From Flavobacteriaceae bacterium (GTDB taxonomy: Bacteria; Bacteroidota; Bacteroidia; Flavobacteriales; Flavobacteriaceae): a DNA stretch of 5,290 bases. How positions within the stretch are numbered: the stretch's first letter is position 1; the number at the start of each line of letters is the position of its first letter. Under the pieces are notes generated by a model. That model was not told the DNA's origin. It worked only from the letters and a program-made list of their open reading frames with translations, and ran no database searches. Below are positions 1 to 5,290 of the stretch, in pieces. The DNA lies in contig WFMU01000331.1 in NCBI GenBank assembly GCA_015488935.1, forward strand, positions 1-5,290, in the 5' to 3' direction. The position numbers and the translations under genes were made by a program.

Positions 1-2130
1 AAACAATTTTACGGACAAGAATATTCTTATAAATTAGAAGATGGTAAATCTAGTGGTGTAGCAACCTTTGAACCAAATGTTTCTAAAGAAAATCCTTTTA
101 TTGAACCTTTTTATGATAGTGCAGACCGAATATTAGCACCACGCGAGGTAAGTTATGTAGAAAAACCTTTTGGCGTTTCCTTTTTCCCAAGTGCAAGGGT
201 AACGTATTCTAGAGTAGAAGTAAAAAATTTAGAAAGAAAAAATGATACAAAGGTAGTAAAGAATAATGCCACAGGTAAAGTAGTAAATACTTTCTATACC
301 TCGTACGACTTTCCAACAAAAGCTGATTTTACTGATATAGATAAACCAAAAAATTGGGTATCTATACCAGATAGAGACCACCTGTATAAAAATATATTAA
401 AAGGAATCTTAGGAATGAAAATTACCACCAATGTAGAGATGACATATTCACAAGGATTTGTTGTACAAACCAATGATATGGATGGTAAAACAAGAAAACA
501 AGAAGTATATAATGAAGAAGGCGATTTTATTTCTGGCGTAGAATATAAATATAGTGTAAAAGAAAATGAAAGTAGATTAGAAAATAAATTACCAGTGATT
601 GATGCTTTAGGTAATATATCTAAAAAGGAAATAGCCACTCATTACGATGTGATAAATGATTTTAGAGAAAGTTACTCGAATACTAGAGTAAATGGACTAA
701 GCGCGAATATAGCTGTTTTTGGACTTGGACCAATACCTGTAATTATACCAATGGGACTACCAGAAAGAGCTGATCATACCAATATAATGCATACAGTTAC
801 TACCACAAAAGTAATACATAGTACTGGTATTTTAAAAGAGAAAATAGCTACCGATTTAGGCGCAAAAGTAGCTACAGAAAATTTAGCTTGGGATGCAATT
901 ACAGGGCAAGTACTTGTAACAAAAACAAAAAATGAATATAACGATGCTTATTATTCAATTAATTATCCAGCACATTGGAAGTATAAACCAATGGGCTTAG
1001 CTTCAAATAATATCAATCTATCTGGTGTATTAACACCAACTACAACATCAAATTTTACACTAAATAATGCAGAAGATTATTTGTTAGAAGGAGATGAATT
1101 GTACTTAGAATATGTTGACGCAGATAATGAAAATGTAGTAGAAAAGTTTTGGGTCTCTAAAGTGGCTAATAATAATGTTACTCTTATGGATAAATATGGT
1201 AAAGTACTAAATGATAGCAATCCTATTTTAAGTTCAAAATACAGTGTGCCAAATACTGCAAAGTTTAAAGTAATGCGTTCTGGCTATCGCAATTTACAAT
1301 CTGCTTCAATGGCATCTGTCACAACAATGACAAACCCTATTTATAATAACCAAATACCCGCAACATTAAAACCAAAACTAACCGCACAAAATACTAAAAT
1401 AGTTAATGCAAGTGCAATCGAATATACCGATTTATGGTCACCACAATGTGAGTGTTTAGGGATACCAAGTTTTGCTTACAACTTTAATGGAAATGGAGAT
1501 TTAGTTGATGAAAATGGAAATGCATATACAGATACAAATCCATTAGGAAATACCTTTGCTGCAATTAAAGGAGATTCTTTAAATCATTTTAATCCCTATT
1601 TATATAATGTTAAAGGAAATTTTAAAGCAGTAAGATCTTATGCATATTTAACAGAAAGAAATTCAAATATAAATGATGCTTCGCCACGTAGCGATGGTTT
1701 TTTTATAGAATTTGAACCATATTATATAACTACAGGTATTGGAAATAATACACATTGGATAAAAAATCCAACTGCAGATAGTAAATGGACCTTTGCGAGT
1801 AAAGTTTCTATGTATAGTCCTTATGGTGTAGAATTAGAAAATAAAGATGCTTTAGGTAGATATTCTTCTGCACAATATGGTTTTAACTATACCTTACCAA
1901 CAGCAGTAAGCTCTAATAGTAAATATACAGACATGGGTTATGATAGTTTTGAAGATTACCAATCAAATAAAGATTGTACAACAACACATTTTGCATATAG
2001 AAAAGCATTGTCAAATGATATAGGTAATGCAGCGATAACAAATAAAGAAGCACATACAGGACACAATGCCATAAAAGTAAAAGGAGGTACAAGTGCAACT
2101 TTAGAAAAACGTATTGAAAATTGTAATTAA
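1..2130 (+). CDS. Giant Bacteroidota Rhs-associated surface protein, C-terminal 709 residues (5' end outside window)
   Basis: Partial gene: the reading frame is open from base 1, so ATG 415 is an internal methionine, not the start. What I see: a sequence with no enzyme motif and no membrane span, rich in beta-prone Tyr/Asn/Thr stretches. It reads as a chain of blocks I recall from very large (thousands of residues) Flavobacteriia proteins encoded beside Rhs/YD-repeat genes. These are GQEYSYKLEDG near the left edge, FYTSYDFPTKADF (292-330), NDMDGKTRKQEVY, a glycine/proline hydrophobic patch FGLGPIPVIIPMG, AWDAITGQVLVTKTKNEYND (886-945), NYPAHWKY, GDELYLEY, a WSPQCECLG Cys pair (1435-1461), ALGRYSSAQYGFNYTLP, and a final HTGHNAIKVKGGTSATLEK strand set. 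It ends ...IENCN followed by tandem in-frame TAA TAA. The biochemical role is unknown; a cell-surface or secreted structural protein is an inference. The tail I would expect after this point (SAWVKE/EWQR domain and YD repeat) is absent here and lies in the next gene. It could alternatively be a naturally shorter family member. Confidence 0.85.
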   Translation, partial: KQFYGQEYSYKLEDGKSSGVATFEPNVSKENPFIEPFYDSADRILAPREVSYVEKPFGVSFFPSARVTYSRVEVKNLERKNDTKVVKNNATGKVVNTFYTSYDFPTKADFTDIDKPKNWVSIPDRDHLYKNILKGILGMKITTNVEMTYSQGFVVQTNDMDGKTRKQEVYNEEGDFISGVEYKYSVKENESRLENKLPVIDALGNISKKEIATHYDVINDFRESYSNTRVNGLSANIAVFGLGPIPVIIPMGLPERADHTNIMHTVTTTKVIHSTGILKEKIATDLGAKVATENLAWDAITGQVLVTKTKNEYNDAYYSINYPAHWKYKPMGLASNNINLSGVLTPTTTSNFTLNNAEDYLLEGDELYLEYVDADNENVVEKFWVSKVANNNVTLMDKYGKVLNDSNPILSSKYSVPNTAKFKVMRSGYRNLQSASMASVTTMTNPIYNNQIPATLKPKLTAQNTKIVNASAIEYTDLWSPQCECLGIPSFAYNFNGNGDLVDENGNAYTDTNPLGNTFAAIKGDSLNHFNPYLYNVKGNFKAVRSYAYLTERNSNINDASPRSDGFFIEFEPYYITTGIGNNTHWIKNPTADSKWTFASKVSMYSPYGVELENKDALGRYSSAQYGFNYTLPTAVSSNSKYTDMGYDSFEDYQSNKDCTTTHFAYRKALSNDIGNAAITNKEAHTGHNAIKVKGGTSATLEKRIENCN

Positions 2131-2161
2131 TAAATTAAGTATAAAAAATAAAAATTTACGA
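2131..2161 (+). other. Short A-rich intergenic leader
   Basis: Thirty-one bases between the tandem stop of the first gene and the preferred ATG of the second. They are almost entirely A and T with one more stop in the upstream frame (2149-2151). I see no hairpin with a T-run, so no intrinsic terminator, and no Bacteroidota -33/-7 pair (TTTG and TAnnTTTG) at workable spacing. There is no Shine-Dalgarno sequence. An A-rich leader before ATG is usual for Bacteroidota translation starts. The genes are therefore probably co-transcribed. Confidence 0.6.
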
Positions 2162-2224
2162 ATGAAAATATATAAAATAATAATATTCATTTTTATACTG
2201 AGTATAGTGAATAGGATGTCTGCC
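2162..2224 (+). other. Signal peptide of the modular protein
   Basis: Residues 1-21: a basic n-region (MKIYK), a strongly hydrophobic core (IIIFIFILSIV) and a polar end, RMSA, with likely Sec cleavage before Glu22-Asn23. No lipobox cysteine follows directly, so it looks like a type I signal peptidase substrate rather than a lipoprotein. The exact cleavage site is a guess. This segment is the main reason for treating the gene as an independent secreted protein and not a frameshifted continuation of the upstream one. Confidence 0.8.
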
Positions 2225-5092
2225 GAAAATCTACCTACAACCTGTCAAAATCCAGATATAGCTGAATATGGTTACGATTTTAATGCTAATCAGTTAGTTG
2301 TTACTTTGCGGTATGATGACCCTACACAGTATGCAGATGTTTATCAATGGGAAATTAAATGGGGAAATAATCCAGATATAATTCGTTTTGATCCTAGTGT
2401 TTCAGGTACAGAAGCAGGTTCATATATTGTTAATGGACCAATAACACCAGATACATCAGGTAATTATGTTATTCGTTTGAATATACCTTATTCAGAAATT
2501 TATTTGTCAGGAGGAACTTCAGGTTCTACGTTAAATTATAGTTTTCACATTCAAACAACATGTCACAGTGGAACTTCAGACTGGAGTTTAATTCAAAATG
2601 ATTTTAAATACATAACTGGTTTTGAATGTATGAGTGAAAGTACGGTAAAAATAAATTTTGGTACTCTAACACAGCCTATTTCTAAATTTAGAATTATTTA
2701 TGGACCAAAAGGTTTTGACCCTTCCTTAGCAGAGAGTGCGTTAAATGCAATTGGTGCATACATAGTTGAAACGGCATTTCCACCACCAGTAGAAGGTCCA
2801 CAGTATATGTTTGTTTATGGATTGCAAGGAATAGTTTATGATTTTTATATACAGCGTATAGAGAATGTAGGAACTGGGAATGAATCTATATGGGGATATA
2901 ATCTAATACCATATACATTTGATATAAAAGGGTGTGCTGGAACTAACCCACCACTCTGTCAACCTTTAACTGCTATACAAATAACCAATATTGCTGGTAC
3001 ACAAATCCAATTAGATTGGTTAGATTCAAATAGTCCTGCAACAGTATGGCAATTAGAATATGGTCTGCAAGGTTTTACTCAAGGTACAGGAACCATTATA
3101 AATGGCATTACAAGTCCAACATATACCTTAACAGGTTTATTAGAATTTACTGCGTATGATGTTTATATTACAGCAAATTGTAACGATTTTGGTTTAAGTG
3201 ATGCAACACAAGTAAGTTTTACAACCACTGCACAACAGTGTGCTATACCACTTAATTTACAAGCAAGTCCTACAGACACATCAGTCTATTTAAGTTGGGA
3301 AGATGGCGATACTACACAAGAACCTGGTGCTTGGGAGGTAACCTATGCATTATCAAATTATGACCCAAATACCGATCAATTAGCAACACAAATAACTACC
3401 TATGCTCCAGAAATAACTATAGAAGATTTAATTCCTTCAAATGCTTATGATTTTTGGGTAAGGTCTGTTTGTAGTTATGGGAATTCAGATTGGGTATTAG
3501 TACATGTAGATACGCCATGTACAAGTTGTTCTTCTTTTACACCTCAAATCGGAAAAGAATATGTTATTAGTGCGTGGGTTAAAGAAAATTGGGATACAAG
3601 ACCAACAGTAACAATGAATCCTCCTGTAAATAAAATAAAAGAAATGTTAAATGATTTGGTTTTACTATACAATACAAATTATAATACAGACAATCCAATA
3701 TGTCCAAATGGAACTCAAATAACGGCAGTAAATGAGATGATTACTGCTAATTTATTTCATGAAGAACTAATACAAACCATAGATGGAATTTCTGGGCAAA
3801 CAGCACCAAGAATTTATAATTTTCAATATTATACCAAAGAAAATAAAAGTGAATTTAGATTTCAGTTTACTAAAGGAGAACACCATTGGTCAGACAATTT
3901 ATTAAAGAATCCAGGAGCCGAATTGGGAACAGATAATTGGAGTGGAAGAATTTTTTCTTCTTTGTCTGTAAATGAAAGATGTGGAGCAGGAACCCCAAAT
4001 ACTAAGGATGGTAATACAGGAAGCCGTTTCTTTTGGATGGGGATTAATTGTGGTGTAAATTATGGAAGTTCATTGCAAATTTATCAAGATGTAGATGTAT
4101 CTGAATACTTAATTGATAACGGAGATAGTACCGTAGAAATATCAGGTTATATGAAAGGACATGATAATGAACGTAATGTGGGCGATACACAAAAGATACA
4201 ACTTATATTTATAGATAGTTCGGGCGAACTTGTAGGAATTACAGATCCTTCTTCAGATAATATGTTTAATGATGTGGGAGTAAATGCATCTGCACAAGTA
4301 TGGTATAAATATACACACGAGTATCCTATTCCACCAAAAACTAGAACCATCAGAGTTAAATTAATAGGAGAAAACGGAGTACCAAATAATGAAAATGATT
4401 CCTTTTTTGATGATTTGTCTTTAAAAGTAAATTACCCAACTTTTGATGACTTATCTCCAGTACAATCTTTTGATGTTGATTGTTATAATAATGGAATTTA
4501 CGAACATAATACTGTAACTACGGTAACCGATCCTGCTCACTATCCATTCAGTAATTATTATTATAATTTGCAATATACATGTAATGCTAACTCTATTGAT
4601 AGTAAGTATAAATATGGAAAAAATGTATATACTTCGACTGCCAGTACTGTAACAATAGGTCAACAGGTATATACCTATAATAAGACATACTTAGAATTAA
4701 CATTTTTAAACAATCAAGATGAAATTATACCCGATTTTACTGGAGTATCAAATAGGAGATATTACCCAAGCGGAAATATTATAGATGAATGGCAACGAAT
4801 ACAAGGAACTTTTAAAGCACCAATAGGTACAGTTAAAGTAAAAATAGCATTGGTAAACAAACATATAAGTGATGCCTTTTTTGACGATGTTCGTGTATTT
4901 CCTGCCGAGGGAAATATGAAATCCTTTGTTTACGATCAAATAACACAAAAATTAATGGCAGAATTAGATGAAAATAATTATGCAACATTTTACGAATACG
5001 ATAAAGAAGGAGGACTAATACGTGTTAAAAAAGAAACCGAAAAAGGAATATTTACCATACAAGAAACACGTAGTGGTAATGTAAAAAAATAA
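2162..5092 (+). CDS. Secreted FN3 / carbohydrate-binding-like / YD-repeat modular protein, 976 aa
   Basis: Start chosen at ATG 2162 because it opens directly with a signal peptide. The longer frame from TTG 2114 overlaps the previous gene and puts a charged, Asn/Lys-rich 16-residue stretch ahead of it. Domain order by residue: signal peptide 1-21; two divergent FN3-like units about 27-150 and 151-258; two clearer FN3 units about 266-356 and 360-453; first half of a jelly-roll domain with GKEYVISAWVKEN (464-476); unassigned 477-576; galactose-binding-like sandwich 577-757; unassigned 758-815; second half of the jelly roll with IIDEWQRIQGTF and AFFDDVRVFP (to about 914); one YD repeat 920-955; tail ending RSGNVKK. 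No catalytic motif, no transmembrane helix after the signal, and no recognisable type IX secretion C-terminal domain. Expected location is periplasm or cell surface, binding glycans or proteins. It lies 31 bases after the previous gene and 12 before the next. The combination suggests a fission/fusion product of the giant-protein family. Function is unproven. Confidence 0.88.
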   Translation: MKIYKIIIFIFILSIVNRMSAENLPTTCQNPDIAEYGYDFNANQLVVTLRYDDPTQYADVYQWEIKWGNNPDIIRFDPSVSGTEAGSYIVNGPITPDTSGNYVIRLNIPYSEIYLSGGTSGSTLNYSFHIQTTCHSGTSDWSLIQNDFKYITGFECMSESTVKINFGTLTQPISKFRIIYGPKGFDPSLAESALNAIGAYIVETAFPPPVEGPQYMFVYGLQGIVYDFYIQRIENVGTGNESIWGYNLIPYTFDIKGCAGTNPPLCQPLTAIQITNIAGTQIQLDWLDSNSPATVWQLEYGLQGFTQGTGTIINGITSPTYTLTGLLEFTAYDVYITANCNDFGLSDATQVSFTTTAQQCAIPLNLQASPTDTSVYLSWEDGDTTQEPGAWEVTYALSNYDPNTDQLATQITTYAPEITIEDLIPSNAYDFWVRSVCSYGNSDWVLVHVDTPCTSCSSFTPQIGKEYVISAWVKENWDTRPTVTMNPPVNKIKEMLNDLVLLYNTNYNTDNPICPNGTQITAVNEMITANLFHEELIQTIDGISGQTAPRIYNFQYYTKENKSEFRFQFTKGEHHWSDNLLKNPGAELGTDNWSGRIFSSLSVNERCGAGTPNTKDGNTGSRFFWMGINCGVNYGSSLQIYQDVDVSEYLIDNGDSTVEISGYMKGHDNERNVGDTQKIQLIFIDSSGELVGITDPSSDNMFNDVGVNASAQVWYKYTHEYPIPPKTRTIRVKLIGENGVPNNENDSFFDDLSLKVNYPTFDDLSPVQSFDVDCYNNGIYEHNTVTTVTDPAHYPFSNYYYNLQYTCNANSIDSKYKYGKNVYTSTASTVTIGQQVYTYNKTYLELTFLNNQDEIIPDFTGVSNRRYYPSGNIIDEWQRIQGTFKAPIGTVKVKIALVNKHISDAFFDDVRVFPAEGNMKSFVYDQITQKLMAELDENNYATFYEYDKEGGLIRVKKETEKGIFTIQETRSGNVKK
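2240..3520 (+). repeat. Array of up to four fibronectin type III-like units (protein-level repeat)
   Basis: The last strands of each unit recur: LNYSFHIQTTCHSGTSDWS (residues 124-142), IVYDFYIQRIENVGTGNES (224-242), AYDVYITANCNDFGLSDAT (331-349) and AYDFWVRSVCSYGNSDWV (428-445). A second signature also recurs as IIYGPKGFDP, LEYGLQGFTQGTG and, more weakly, VTYALSNYDPN. Units 3 and 4 (266-356 and 360-453) open with C-x-x-P/L and have the FN3 core tryptophan (LDW, LSW). Units 1 and 2 are degenerate, and their boundaries are approximate. Repeats are at protein level only; the DNA copies have diverged. Such arrays act as spacers or adhesive modules in secreted Bacteroidota proteins. Confidence 0.75.
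3524..3589 (+). other. First half of a split jelly-roll (SAWVKE) domain
   Basis: Residues about 455-476, with FTPQIGKEYVISAWVKEN. The 'GK-Y-x-I/F-S-x-W-V-K' strand is the start of a carbohydrate-binding-like beta-sandwich found near the end of the giant Rhs-associated Bacteroidota proteins. The strands that should pack against it, ending in EWQR and FFDDVRV, come only about 400 residues later, which indicates that material has been inserted within this domain. Confidence 0.55.
3890..4432 (+). other. Galactose-binding-like / carbohydrate-binding beta-sandwich domain
   Basis: Residues about 577-757. It opens with NLLKNPGAELGTDNWSG, the usual entry strand of CBM4/9-type and related galactose-binding-like domains. 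It continues with GNTGSRFFWMG, a YQDVDVS strand followed by VEISGYMKG, a QLIFIDSSGELVG strand pair, then PPKTRTIRVKLIG and NDSFFDDLSLKV as the closing strands. The order and spacing match a complete single domain, so it looks functional rather than decayed. Ligand cannot be told from the sequence; a glycan is the usual target of this fold. Confidence 0.7.
4604..4906 (+). other. Second half of the split jelly-roll (EWQR) domain
   Basis: Residues about 815-915. Contains TYLELTFLNNQDEIIPDF, then GNIIDEWQRIQGTFKAPIGT, VKVKIALVNK and AFFDDVRVFPAEG. This is the closing part of the same sandwich type that begins with SAWVKE at residues 464-475. It leads directly, through GNMKSFVYD, into the YD repeat, an arrangement I recall as constant in the family. 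Confidence 0.55.
4919..5026 (+). other. Single terminal YD (Rhs-type) repeat
   Basis: Residues about 920-955 fit the Rhs/YD pattern 'YD-x-x-x-G/Q-x-L-x-A-x-x-D-x-N-x-x-x-x-Y-x-YD-x-x-G-x-L': FVYDQITQKLMAELDENN then TFYEYDKEGGLIRVKKETE. Only one copy is present and the protein ends 21 residues later, so it cannot form the beta-cocoon of full Rhs toxins alone. It more likely marks evolutionary or physical association with an Rhs-core protein encoded nearby. Confidence 0.7.
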
Positions 5093-5104
5093 AGAAAAAA
5101 ATAG

Positions 5105-5290
5105 ATGAAAAGAATTTTAACATTAATTGTATTTATATTATCCATTCAAATTCAAGCACAAACAGTTAAGGATATATTAAATAAAGTAAAAAACAAATTT
5201 GAAGAAAAGCAGCACTATAAAATAAAAGTGGATTATACCTTATATAGAGGGTTAACAAGTAAACAGAAATTATTTAGTTATGGAGGAGAA
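5105..5290 (+). CDS. Small secreted protein of unknown function, N-terminal 62 residues (3' end outside window)
   Basis: ATG 5105 follows the previous stop by 12 A-rich bases, so it is surely in the same operon. The start is supported by an immediate signal peptide: basic MKR, hydrophobic ILTLIVFILSI, then IQAQT with probable cleavage between Ala18 and Gln19, a very common Bacteroidota exit site. The mature start TVKDILNKVKNKFEEKQ is an amphipathic helix, followed by beta-prone HYKIKVDYTLYRG and LFSYGGE. A helix and then antiparallel strands with 'Y-x-L-Y-x-G' resembles the opening of LolA-like periplasmic lipoprotein carriers. I recall small secreted proteins of this type next to the giant Rhs-associated genes. 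The LolA-like reading is weak with only 62 residues visible, and no function should be transferred from it. Confidence 0.8.
   Translation, partial: MKRILTLIVFILSIQIQAQTVKDILNKVKNKFEEKQHYKIKVDYTLYRGLTSKQKLFSYGGE

Noticed and set aside
2081..2088. A perfect Shine-Dalgarno-like AAGGAGGT in front of the second gene
   Set aside because: It lies inside the first gene's coding sequence (Lys-Gly-Gly), 25 bases before the TTG and more than 70 before the ATG, too far for either start; Bacteroidota rarely use such sites.
1913..2098. Minus-strand open frames (294-638, 1913-2098, 4147-4350, 4451-4663, 4748-4948)
   Set aside because: All lie wholly antisense inside well-supported genes, their translations are low-complexity Tyr/Leu/Ile-rich strings without recognisable domains, and none has upstream signals.
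2128..2133. Possible stop-codon read-through joining the first two genes
   Set aside because: Two TAA codons in tandem plus a third in-frame stop at 2149-2151, and the second gene is in another frame.
2131..2161. Promoter for the second gene (TAAAAATTTA resembling a Bacteroidota -7 box)
   Set aside because: Imperfect match, no TTTG at the proper distance upstream, and too close to the ATG for a normal leader.
2087..3526. GTACAAGT at 2087-2094 and again at 3519-3526, near both ends of the FN3-containing segment, as a possible target-site duplication or recombination footprint
   Set aside because: Eight bases can match by chance in AT-rich coding DNA, the copies do not sit exactly at the module boundaries, and there are no terminal inverted repeats or transposase.
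5083..5101. A-runs of seven around the second gene's stop as a slippage or phase-variation site
   Set aside because: Slippage by one base either way soon meets another stop and does not fuse with the next gene; A-runs are expected in this base composition and leader type.

Overview
The window is AT-rich, roughly one third G+C by eye, and densely coded on the + strand. There is no Shine-Dalgarno sequence at any plausible start, and starts sit behind A-rich leaders. Fibronectin-III-like modules carry the 'xxEYGxxGFxxGxGT' and 'YDxxVRxxC' signatures common in marine and soil Flavobacteriia. Together these point to the phylum Bacteroidota, probably family Flavobacteriaceae. Genus cannot be given.

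Layout: (1) 1-2130 is the 3' part of a very large gene that enters from upstream. Its sequence resembles the giant, poorly characterised Bacteroidota proteins that accompany Rhs/YD-repeat loci. (2) 2131-2161 is a short leader with no terminator. (3) 2162-5092 encodes a 976-residue secreted modular protein: signal peptide, up to four FN3-like units, the first half of a carbohydrate-binding-like jelly roll (SAWVKE motif), an unassigned stretch, a complete galactose-binding-like beta-sandwich, the second half of the jelly roll (IIDEWQR to FFDDVRV), and one terminal YD repeat. (4) After 12 bases, 5105-5290 is the 5' end of a small secreted protein that runs off the window. The three genes are co-directional and almost certainly one transcript.

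The main point of interest is that genes 1 and 2 look like two pieces of what, as I recall the family, is normally one polypeptide. Gene 1 stops (TAA TAA) just where the family would continue into the SAWVKE/EWQR/YD-repeat tail, and that tail is instead the C-terminus of gene 2, behind a new signal peptide and an FN3 array. The tail is also interrupted internally by an extra binding domain. This is consistent with a two-component, cell-surface version of the system. The split and the nested insertion are inferences from remembered family architecture and need alignment to homologues. No RNA gene, mobile element, CRISPR array, terminator or convincing promoter is visible, and no intergenic gap exceeds 31 bases.
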